A DNA stretch of 15,959 bases, from positions 1 to 15,959 of the forward strand of contig DCFU01000009.1 of the NCBI GenBank assembly GCA_002319795.1, in the 5' to 3' direction. Below the pieces are notes generated by a model. It saw nothing but the letters and a program-made list of their open reading frames with translations. It had not been told where the DNA came from and made no database searches. The DNA comes from Megamonas sp. UBA1796 (lineage in GTDB: Bacteria; Bacillota; Negativicutes; Selenomonadales; Selenomonadaceae). Within the stretch, counting starts at the first letter, position 1; each line of letters opens with the position of its first letter. This document shows positions 1 through 6,393 of the stretch, one piece after another. Made by a program: the position numbers and the translations under genes.

Positions 1-1
1 C

Positions 2-1081
2 ATCAAATCGAGAAAGGGGGCAAAACCAATCATCAATGAAGAAGCTGCAAATCCGAATGGAGGAAAGGATAAGTCTGCACTTAGTTATAAGGGACTTTTC
101 CAATCGGATAAAAAAGCCCAAAATATGGCACAACCGAATAATCCTAGAAATCCGGCAAATATGGATGGAAACGGAAATGCAAACAATGGAAATGGTGCGG
201 CAAATAATTCTACAAATCGGCCGGCTCCAGTTATAGCAGCTTCCCCTGGCTTTTCGGTACCTTATTCATTGCCGTCTTCGGTCCCATATCCTGTGCAACA
301 GGCTCCACAAGTGGCTGCCTATGATTCTGGTGCAGATCAGGACAAGAAAGAAGCTGATAATTTAGCGGAAAGATTCAAGTCAGCCATATCTTTTGCTTTA
401 GGAAGTGGACATACTGGAAATAATTCGGCTACACAAAATAGTACCACTTCTTCAATACAACCCGTAAGCAGTAGTAGCAGTAGCGCATCATTTTCCTACT
501 ATGCTCCAAGCGGTAACGTATTGCAGGCAGGTTCCATTATTCCAGTCATATTATTTTCTGGTGTTAATACGGATTCAGCTGGACAGGTAACTGCACAGGT
601 GGAATCTGATGTCTACGATTCTGCTACAGGCAGTACACTTTTAATTCCGGCCGGAAGCCGTATCATTGGTAAATATGATGCAGGCAATGCGTCTGGCTCT
701 GGTCGTGTGAGTGTAACCTTTTCAACCGTTGTATTGCCAGATGGAGGATCTTATTCCGTTGGAGACAGCATGATTGCTGTGGATGGAGAGGGTTATAACG
801 GGATTTCAGGAAAAGTGGATCGCCATACAGGTAGGGTTTTAGGAGGAGGGATGATTTCCTCAGCCTTGGCTGCGCTTGGAAGCTATGCTTCGGGGAATAC
901 ATCGTCTTCCTCGAATACGTATACAGGAGGGCAGTTAGCTATGCAAGGGGCTATGTCAAACTTGATGAATTCAGCATCCAAACTTTTTGATAAAGGGACC
1001 AATACGGCACCGACCGTCACCATAGAACCCGGATATGAATTCAATATTTACGTTACACAACCTATTTCGTTCAGTCTTTAA
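2..1081 (+). CDS. trbI: TrbI/VirB10-like T4SS channel scaffold protein (5' end outside window)
   Basis: The reading frame is open from base 2 to the TAA at 1079-1081, giving 359 visible residues. The ATG at 125 is not the likely start, because the frame runs upstream of it without a stop and the expected N-terminal transmembrane anchor is missing from the visible part. The first ~165 visible residues are hydrophilic, rich in Asn, Pro, Gln and Ser with a poly-Ser stretch, as in the periplasmic linker of VirB10. The C-terminal half carries the conserved VirB10/TrbI domain: LQAGSIIPVILFSGVNTD, then a VYDSATGSTLLIPAGSRIIG segment, VLPDG, a GISGKVDRHTGRVLGGG block and the terminal EPGYEFNIYV. VirB10 spans the envelope of diderm bacteria and links the inner-membrane ATPases with the outer-membrane pore. 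The gene lies 19 bp upstream of virD4, on the same strand. The family call is secure; only the N-terminus is unseen. Confidence 0.93.
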   Translation: MKSRKGAKPIINEEAANPNGGKDKSALSYKGLFQSDKKAQNMAQPNNPRNPANMDGNGNANNGNGAANNSTNRPAPVIAASPGFSVPYSLPSSVPYPVQQAPQVAAYDSGADQDKKEADNLAERFKSAISFALGSGHTGNNSATQNSTTSSIQPVSSSSSSASFSYYAPSGNVLQAGSIIPVILFSGVNTDSAGQVTAQVESDVYDSATGSTLLIPAGSRIIGKYDAGNASGSGRVSVTFSTVVLPDGGSYSVGDSMIAVDGEGYNGISGKVDRHTGRVLGGGMISSALAALGSYASGNTSSSSNTYTGGQLAMQGAMSNLMNSASKLFDKGTNTAPTVTIEPGYEFNIYVTQPISFSL

Positions 1082-1088
1082 TGAATTC

Positions 1089-1093
1089 AGGTG
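1089..1093 (+). promoter_or_regulatory. Shine-Dalgarno site fixing the TTG start of virD4
   Basis: AGGTG ends 7 bases before the TTG at 1101. The GTG at 1091 and the nearby ATGs are in other frames or run into stops, and there is no in-frame ATG until the first membrane helix, so TTG is the best start. Confidence 0.5.
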
Positions 1094-1100
1094 AAAAAAT

Positions 1101-3602
1101 TTGCAAGATGATTTTTATGATAAAAATATCATCCTAAAATATTGTGCCATTGTGATGATTTGCAGTTATATCATCGGAACGTGGATTGTTACACAGATGG
1201 TAGCAGCGGATTGTCAATATAATGAACTTTTGGGAATGAATATTTCTTTTGCTGGGCATCACATTTATGAACCGTTTGCCTATCAATTTTGGAAGCATGA
1301 TGCAGGTATTGCACAGGCTATTCCATATATACTCAGTGCACATGTTATATGGCAATGGGCAACACTTTTTATAGGTTTCGGGATATGTTACATCATTGAT
1401 AAGCATTTTAAAGTGCTCTCCTCCCATGGTACAGCCAACTTTGGTAAAGCAGCTGACATTAAGGCCGCTGGTCTCGATGCAGATGAGAGCGGTGTAGCCA
1501 TTGGTCGAAATCCATTCACAAACAAGTTGATGCTGCATAACGGAGAAGAACATGTTTTTTTGGGTGCTCCAACTGGTTCGGGTAAGGGGGTTGGTTTGAT
1601 TATAACCACGGGTATCACTTGGAAAAACTCCGTTTTCTTTTTTGATCCAAAGGGAGAGTTATGGAGCTGTACCGCGTGGTATCGTAAAAATGTGCTCAAG
1701 CAGAAGGTAATAAAATTTGAGCCGCTTTGCAAAGACAATTCCACGGCTAAATGGAATCCGTATTCGGAGATAGATTTCCAAAGTTTTGATGAAATGTCGG
1801 ATATTATAACCATAAATACTACTATGATCAAGACAGGTGAAGATACGAAGAAAGACCCTTTTTGGGATGATGCACCTATTGCTTTGCTGAATGGTGTTGT
1901 ATTGCATCTTTTATATAAGCATTATCAGGAACAAAGGAATTTGCCTTGTCCGACAGATGCTATGAGTTTTATTTCTTCACCAAATATGGATACGGATCAT
2001 CTTTTTACTACGATGAAGCTTTACCCACACATTTCACCACAGGAGTTTATGCAAATCGAATATGAAGAAGTCGTGCAGGGAAATGGAGAAAATAAAAATG
2101 TAAAGAAACATTATCGAAATCCACTTTACGAAATATATGACGAATATATCCCGGACTTGAAACCTTTTAAGGACGCTTTACAGCTGGATGCAAAGGCATA
2201 TGAGGCCGTACAGACGTTGGAAGATCTTAGAAAGGCTATTATTGCCTCATCTATAGAAATTGATTGGAGTGCTCCAAATATAGAAAAATGTGCCAATAAG
2301 GATGAAATTAAGGCAACAATTATGATGCATCGGTCCCCTTTTTACCAGTTACTCGTACATCCAAAGGTGGCTGAATGTGCAGCGTCCATTTTAAATGGTG
2401 CAAAAGACACCCGAGCCTCCATCATTCAGTCTGTGCAAACGGCTTTAAGTCTGTATCAGGACCCATTAATTAAGAAAAATACGGCAACTTCAGATTTTTG
2501 CTTCAAAGATCTTGTAGACCCTAAGCAGGCTGTATCCTTATATTTTAAACTTCAACCGAATGATATTCCTAAGCTTCGTCCGCTGACACGTCTTTTTGTT
2601 AATACAATGCTTGCAAAAACGGTACGGGATATGAAATTCGATACTACAGGTGCCAATGATATTAAGAGGCAACGGCTGCTGTTGCTACTCGACGAATTTC
2701 CTCAATTAAAAAAAATGGATACGATTGAAAATACCTTGGCCATCTGTAGAAGTTATAGGGTAAAAATTTTTCTGGTTGCACAAAGCACGACACAACTCAA
2801 TGAAATTTATACGAGAAATAATTCTATCTTGGACAATTGCCAGGTACAAATTTATTTTCCACCGGCAAAACATGAAGCCGCTAAAGAACTGTCGGATCTA
2901 TTAGGGGAGAAAACCATTGAGTCCACGAGTCATTCCAGCAACGGAAAAATCACTGGTGGATCCAGTTCGGTAGCGCCAATGGCACGTCAATTGATGAAGC
3001 CGGATGAAATCATGCGGATGAGTAAAAATAAAGAATTAGTTATTATTCCTGGCTGCAGGCCTATATTGGGATTGAAAATTCATTGGTTCAAGGAAGAATT
3101 TTTTAAAAATCGTGTCAAGCCCCCACAACTTTTTAGTGATACTTGCACAGAGGTAAAAAATTATGAAGAACTTTTTGCAATCCATGCAGCTGATATTGCT
3201 GATACATGTCAAAAACAAGCAGAAGTAAATGAAGCAAGGGAAAAGGCGAGAGCTGCTATAGATTGTTCGGCAACATCGTCCAACAACGACGAAGGCACAG
3301 CTGACATAAATTTATCCTTGCTAGAAAGGGAACATCATGAAATTGAAGTTGCAAAATCAACAGAAAAAACTACAGAAATTACAGAGGGTGGATGCGTTGC
3401 CGCAAAAACAGGACTTGCAACAAGTGATGGGAACAAATCCATTGTTCCACAAAGGACATGGGACGAGGGTACGGAAAAGATAGCGCAAGCACCAAAGTCT
3501 GCACTTGAGGCGAAAGAACTTCTCACAGATTTTGTTGCCAGTGATGAACCCATGAATCCGGAGATTCAAGCTTGGAAAAAAAGAAATAAAGAGGAAATAT
3601 GA
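1101..3602 (+). CDS. traG: VirD4/TraG type IV coupling protein ATPase
   Basis: This 833-residue protein is the coupling ATPase that recruits the relaxase-DNA complex and feeds it to the T4SS channel at the inner membrane. Two hydrophobic helices (about residues 10-36 and 73-100) flank a short periplasmic loop. They are followed by the HGTANFGKAADI segment typical of TraG/VirD4, a Walker A motif GAPTGSGKG at residues 155-163 (K162), FFFDPKGEL just after it, and a Walker B ending LLLLLDEFPQL with D531 and E532. The nucleotide-binding fold ends near residue 680. About 150 further residues are hydrophilic, rich in Glu, Lys, Ala and Thr, and look disordered; such tails can hold substrate-binding sites, but that is inference here. 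A TTG start is used. Its stop overlaps the upstream edge of the virB11 leader, with only 3 bases between the genes, so the two are probably cotranslated. Confidence 0.95.
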   Translation: MQDDFYDKNIILKYCAIVMICSYIIGTWIVTQMVAADCQYNELLGMNISFAGHHIYEPFAYQFWKHDAGIAQAIPYILSAHVIWQWATLFIGFGICYIIDKHFKVLSSHGTANFGKAADIKAAGLDADESGVAIGRNPFTNKLMLHNGEEHVFLGAPTGSGKGVGLIITTGITWKNSVFFFDPKGELWSCTAWYRKNVLKQKVIKFEPLCKDNSTAKWNPYSEIDFQSFDEMSDIITINTTMIKTGEDTKKDPFWDDAPIALLNGVVLHLLYKHYQEQRNLPCPTDAMSFISSPNMDTDHLFTTMKLYPHISPQEFMQIEYEEVVQGNGENKNVKKHYRNPLYEIYDEYIPDLKPFKDALQLDAKAYEAVQTLEDLRKAIIASSIEIDWSAPNIEKCANKDEIKATIMMHRSPFYQLLVHPKVAECAASILNGAKDTRASIIQSVQTALSLYQDPLIKKNTATSDFCFKDLVDPKQAVSLYFKLQPNDIPKLRPLTRLFVNTMLAKTVRDMKFDTTGANDIKRQRLLLLLDEFPQLKKMDTIENTLAICRSYRVKIFLVAQSTTQLNEIYTRNNSILDNCQVQIYFPPAKHEAAKELSDLLGEKTIESTSHSSNGKITGGSSSVAPMARQLMKPDEIMRMSKNKELVIIPGCRPILGLKIHWFKEEFFKNRVKPPQLFSDTCTEVKNYEELFAIHAADIADTCQKQAEVNEAREKARAAIDCSATSSNNDEGTADINLSLLEREHHEIEVAKSTEKTTEITEGGCVAAKTGLATSDGNKSIVPQRTWDEGTEKIAQAPKSALEAKELLTDFVASDEPMNPEIQAWKKRNKEEI

Positions 3603-3605
3603 TTT

Positions 3606-4577
3606 ATGGGAGATAAAGAAAAGGAAATTCGGTTACGTCGCTTAGATGCATTGGCAGACAGTATGGGCAAGGACGTCGTTAAAATGATGAACGATGACAA
3701 TGTATTCGAAGTAATATTGAATTCGGATGGAAAACTCTGGACGGATACGTTTGATAAAGGTTTTGTCAATACAGGTCTTCGGATGGATCCAGACCAAGCA
3801 AAAAGTATTATTTATGGAGTTGCTGCATTTTCAAACAATGTAATCGATCTTGAAAAAAAACCATATTTGGAAGCAGAAATTACGGAATCTGCTTTATTTG
3901 GAAACGCAAGGTTTCAGGGAGAATTACCGACAATTGTCGATGCGCCTAGTTTCAACATCCGTAAACATTCGAAAAAAATCTTTACTTTGGATGATTATGT
4001 AGAACAGGGAACTATGACACTGAAACAGAGAGATATCATCTTACAAGCCATCCGTAACCATCAAAACATCATAGCTGCGGGGGGCACAAAATCTGGGAAA
4101 ACGACACTCTTAAATGCCATATTACGTGAAATATCCAAGACACAAGACCGGATTATCATAATTGAGGATACGCCTGAACTTCAATGTACCGCTGAGAATC
4201 ATGAAAACCTTAAAACAATAGATCCGTATATTGATATGGAGACCCTGCTACGGATTTCGCTGCGTAAATCACCAACGCGTATTGTGGTAGGTGAAGTACG
4301 TAATAAAGAGGCACTTACGCTGCTTACTGCTTGGTCAACAGGCCATCGCGGTGGCTGTTCTACTGTACATAGTGAGTCGGCGGTAGAAACACTCTATCGA
4401 TTGGAAGAAATGGTATCACAGGTCTCTCTTACACCGCAACAGGCAAGGATTGGCCGCGCGGTGGATATAGTTGTGTATTTGAAATATTACAGTACGAAAC
4501 GTGAAATTGAAGATATCATCCATGTAACTGGGTATGACAAGGAAAAACAGGATTATATTACAGAAAAATTGGATTGA
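3606..4577 (+). CDS. trbB: VirB11/TrbB traffic ATPase
   Basis: This is a 323-residue secretion ATPase, about the length of RP4 TrbB (320), expected to form a hexamer on the cytoplasmic face and to act with VirB4 and VirD4. Residues 1-130 form the N-terminal domain. The C-terminal RecA-like domain has Walker A GGTKSGKTT at residues 159-167 (K165), an Asp-box IIIIEDTPEL (E187, D188), a Walker B region RIVVGEVRNKEA (E230) and a His-box GHRGGCSTVHSES at 246-258. The Walker A loop has Lys where GGTGSGKT is more usual, and the His-box has Arg248 and Cys251 where Pro and Ile/Ala are more common. All residues expected to be essential are kept, so the enzyme should be active. The start ATG is preceded by GAGGAAA, 3 bases after the virD4 stop. 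Confidence 0.95.
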   Translation: MGDKEKEIRLRRLDALADSMGKDVVKMMNDDNVFEVILNSDGKLWTDTFDKGFVNTGLRMDPDQAKSIIYGVAAFSNNVIDLEKKPYLEAEITESALFGNARFQGELPTIVDAPSFNIRKHSKKIFTLDDYVEQGTMTLKQRDIILQAIRNHQNIIAAGGTKSGKTTLLNAILREISKTQDRIIIIEDTPELQCTAENHENLKTIDPYIDMETLLRISLRKSPTRIVVGEVRNKEALTLLTAWSTGHRGGCSTVHSESAVETLYRLEEMVSQVSLTPQQARIGRAVDIVVYLKYYSTKREIEDIIHVTGYDKEKQDYITEKLD

Positions 4578-4608
4578 TTTTAGGATGTCCATAATGGACA
4601 TCCTAAAA
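4578..4608 (+). promoter_or_regulatory. 31-bp perfect palindrome, operator candidate (copy 1)
   Basis: Two 15-base arms (4578-4592 and 4594-4608) are exact inverted complements around a single central A at 4593. The core is ATGTCCATAATGGACAT. It begins at the base after the virB11 stop and lies about 70 bp upstream of the pilin start. The same 17-bp core recurs at 12821-12837, and with one central base changed at 12857-12873. That recurrence, and a centre too tight for a classical terminator loop, suggest a DNA-binding site for a dimeric regulator. As RNA it could also fold with a 5-base loop (ATAAT), but no T-run follows it on the coding strand. Confidence 0.6.
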
Positions 4609-4660
4609 ACGGAAAAAAAACGATAGTTTATAGGCCATTGAAATGTGTAGAATTAAAATT

Positions 4661-4668
4661 AAAGGAGG
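4661..4668 (+). promoter_or_regulatory. Shine-Dalgarno site of the pilin gene
   Basis: AAAGGAGG is a near-perfect ribosome binding site. It lies 10 bases before the ATG at 4679 and only 4 before the ATG at 4673. The first spacing matches the other genes in this operon (7-12), so 4679 is preferred. Confidence 0.6.
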
Positions 4669-4678
4669 TATTATGCAA

Positions 4679-5026
4679 ATGAACAAAAAAAAGATTGTAG
4701 AATTCTTCAAGGAAAACAAATGGTTTTTTTTGAAGGTAGGTGTTTTGATGCTGCCGACGGCAGTCGGTTTCGCAAATGATGCGAGCAGCATTGAAATCAC
4801 GCCACTGCAAGGGCCGCTGACTAAAGTCATCAAGTTCGTGACGGGGCCGTTAGCGGGAACTGTTACCGTAGCCAGTTTAGTGACAGGTATTAGTTCTTAT
4901 CAAATGGGCTGGGACCAGAATATCACGAAAAAGGCAGGTGTTGGTGTAGTCTGCGGTGGCGCATGCACACAAGTGGATAGTCTTTGTCAATCGCTTGGGA
5001 TTATTGCATCCAGCTGTACGTTCTAA
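4679..5026 (+). CDS. trbC: TrbC/VirB2-like conjugative pilin precursor
   Basis: This small protein has 115 residues from the chosen ATG (117 if the ATG at 4673 is used). It has a Lys-rich N-terminus, a hydrophobic stretch and a likely signal-peptidase site after VGFA (residue 32), leaving a mature subunit of about 83 residues. The mature part has LTKVIKFVTGPLAGTVTVA, the Gly-Pro containing helix typical of TrbC/VirB2, then a loop with GWDQN and a second hydrophobic helix. Four cysteines (C92, C96, C103, C113) crowd the last 24 residues, which is unusual for this pilin family. VirB2 subunits build the conjugative pilus. The call rests on size, two-helix topology and position between virB11 and virB3, exactly as in RP4 trbB-C-D. 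The palindrome upstream may control it. Confidence 0.85.
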   Translation: MNKKKIVEFFKENKWFFLKVGVLMLPTAVGFANDASSIEITPLQGPLTKVIKFVTGPLAGTVTVASLVTGISSYQMGWDQNITKKAGVGVVCGGACTQVDSLCQSLGIIASSCTF

Positions 5027-5040
5027 AGGAGGTCTGGGTT

Positions 5041-5307
5041 ATGGAAGAAAATAATGAAATTTCCTGGGTGCATTTACCGTTATACAGTTCTCTCACGGAA
5101 CATGTGCTATTGGCAGGTGCACCGAAAAGTGTCTTGGGGATAAATATCATCATCACAGTTTTATTTCTCATCAATTTCAATTTTTGGTATATCTTATTCT
5201 TAACGGTACCTTTGCAGTTCTTTTGCATATATTTATCCCAAAATGACGCCCAGTTCTTTGATTGCTACAGTATTTATGTTGGCAAAGATGATTATTATTC
5301 AACTTGA
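5041..5307 (+). CDS. trbD: TrbD/VirB3-like inner-membrane T4SS protein
   Basis: This 88-residue protein starts at ATG 5041 with AAGGAGG at 5026-5032, 8 bases upstream, overlapping the stop of the pilin gene. An earlier in-frame ATG (4984) lies inside the pilin gene without a site, so it is not used. The segment HLPLYSSLTEHVLLAGAPKS is the signature N-terminus of VirB3/TrbD. A hydrophobic region of about 35 residues follows, able to span the membrane twice, then a Tyr/Asp-rich end. VirB3 sits in the inner membrane and binds VirB4, whose gene follows. Length and order agree with the family. Confidence 0.9.
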   Translation: MEENNEISWVHLPLYSSLTEHVLLAGAPKSVLGINIIITVLFLINFNFWYILFLTVPLQFFCIYLSQNDAQFFDCYSIYVGKDDYYST

Positions 5308-5316
5308 AAAAAAGGA

Positions 5317-5352
5317 GAAAGAGGGCGAGAGCATTTACATCTCGCCCCTTTC
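5317..5352 (+). terminator. Strong hairpin, partial terminator or attenuator between trbD and the ATPase genes
   Basis: Left arm 5317-5330 and right arm 5340-5352 pair over 13 bp, including GGGCGAGA with TCTCGCCC, with one bulged A at 5322 and a 9-base loop. The stretch after it (GTTTGATAT) has few Ts, so termination would be weak; some T pairs form the base of the stem. It may lower expression of the ATPase genes relative to the pilin and VirB3, or protect the 3' end of a shorter pilin transcript. Confidence 0.55.
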
Positions 5353-5365
5353 GTTTGATATAGAT

Positions 5366-5371
5366 AGGAGG
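5366..5371 (+). promoter_or_regulatory. Shine-Dalgarno site fixing the TTG start at 5380
   Basis: AGGAGG ends 8 bases before TTG 5380. The next in-frame ATG is 27 codons on and would remove the conserved LPWGGL segment, so the TTG start is well supported. Confidence 0.7.
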
Positions 5372-5379
5372 AATCTCAA

Positions 5380-6393
5380 TTGTCATGGAAAGAATACTTT
5401 TTTCGAGATGACTTAGTCGCGGATCGGTTGCCATGGGGTGGACTCACGCATCCTAATATTATGCAGAATAAAGATAACAGTTTCTTTGGTATCCTTGCAT
5501 ATGAAGCGTATCCAATAGGCAGGAAAAAAATCGTAATGCCTACTTTTACGAATGGCTGGAATATATGGATAGAGCATCAGCATACTATACCAGAAGATAG
5601 GAACTTTCTGATTTTGTGCTGGAATCCCTTTGTGGATCGTAATGAAAATGTTTTGAACGGTTTAGGTTCGGAATCAATTTCATGGTCCAAGGTTAAGGAT
5701 GCATTTTATCGGACTCTTTTGGAGATATATAGCAGAATATCCGAAGTGACAACCTGTCATGTGTTGGAATATCAGGAAATACTTGATTTTTTATCCTTCT
5801 CCTTATCCTTAGGACAGACGAAAATTGAGATGCCCGAAACACCGCTTTATTTGGATGCGTTGCTCTCACAAGATATTGATTTCAATTTTAAGGAAAATCA
5901 CATTCTGATTGATAATAAAAAAATGCTGGTGGTTTCTTTGCCAGCTATGGCAGATGAGAAACAGATGTCTGTCATTTATGAGTCCCTTGCCCATATCAAT
6001 TTTCGCCATGTCCAACGTTTGTTGCTGTTTAATCAACAGCATGCGGAAAAAGAACAGCAACACTATGCTTCAAGATGGTGTTCCGGACGCAAGTCCATAA
6101 AAAAGCTCATACACAAGGATATATTAAATACAATCAATGGATATCATATGGATGCATTTTTTACCCTACTGACAGAGGATATGTATAATCAGGTGGAAAC
6201 CTACATTGAAAATATCCTTACAACACTAGAATTGCCATATATCATAGAAGACTTTAATTTGAAAGATATTTGGTGGGGCAGTCTGGCCGGTATTTTCCGA
6301 GCGAATACCACTCCACCAATTATCGGGTTTTCCAGTATAGATGAGTTACTTGTACATTACCAACGAAAGGAGGCTGCGCATACATATGTATAA
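5380..6393 (+). CDS. VirB4/TrbE N-terminal-domain paralogue without ATPase domain
   Basis: This 337-residue protein aligns by eye along its whole length with the N-terminal ~400 residues of the full VirB4 encoded next to it. Matching landmarks in order are NIMQNKDNSF (versus IAIMLNKDGSM), GWNIWIEHQ (RWSMYFEAQ), FLILCWNP (FFATIYWLPP), a block with ILDFLSFSLS...MPETPLYLD (LTYLHSTVS...VPKHPMLVD), and near the end IWWGSLAGIFRANTTPPIIG (SWMGCVPGMVSHNIRRSLIS). It stops 30 residues after that landmark, just where the VirB4 nucleotide-binding domain would begin; no Walker A or B is present. The next gene has its own complete N-domain, so this is not the front half of a frameshifted gene. It may be a structural partner in the VirB3-VirB4 inner-membrane assembly (inference). 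Its stop overlaps the VirB4 start by 8 bases. Confidence 0.8.
   Translation: MSWKEYFFRDDLVADRLPWGGLTHPNIMQNKDNSFFGILAYEAYPIGRKKIVMPTFTNGWNIWIEHQHTIPEDRNFLILCWNPFVDRNENVLNGLGSESISWSKVKDAFYRTLLEIYSRISEVTTCHVLEYQEILDFLSFSLSLGQTKIEMPETPLYLDALLSQDIDFNFKENHILIDNKKMLVVSLPAMADEKQMSVIYESLAHINFRHVQRLLLFNQQHAEKEQQHYASRWCSGRKSIKKLIHKDILNTINGYHMDAFFTLLTEDMYNQVETYIENILTTLELPYIIEDFNLKDIWWGSLAGIFRANTTPPIIGFSSIDELLVHYQRKEAAHTYV

Noticed and set aside
467..484. Tandem AGT/AGC repeat
   Set aside because: It encodes a short poly-Ser linker in VirB10 and is too short to be a notable repeat element.
125..1081. Treating ATG 125 as the true start of the first gene
   Set aside because: The frame is open to the window edge, no ribosome site precedes the ATG, and the N-terminal membrane anchor of VirB10 would be lost.
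1388..1831. Long antisense open frame (147 codons) inside virD4
   Set aside because: It lies opposite a well-conserved ATPase-coding region including the Walker A codons, has no ribosome site, and its translation matches no recognisable family.
4578..4608. Rho-independent terminator after virB11
   Set aside because: No T-run follows on the coding strand (AAAAACGG instead), the dyad centre is tight, and the same core recurs at two other places directly before a gene start. An operator is more likely, though an RNA role is not excluded.
4609..4660. A sigma-A promoter directly upstream of the pilin gene
   Set aside because: AT-rich stretches are present but no -35/-10 pair with acceptable spacing and match could be found by eye.
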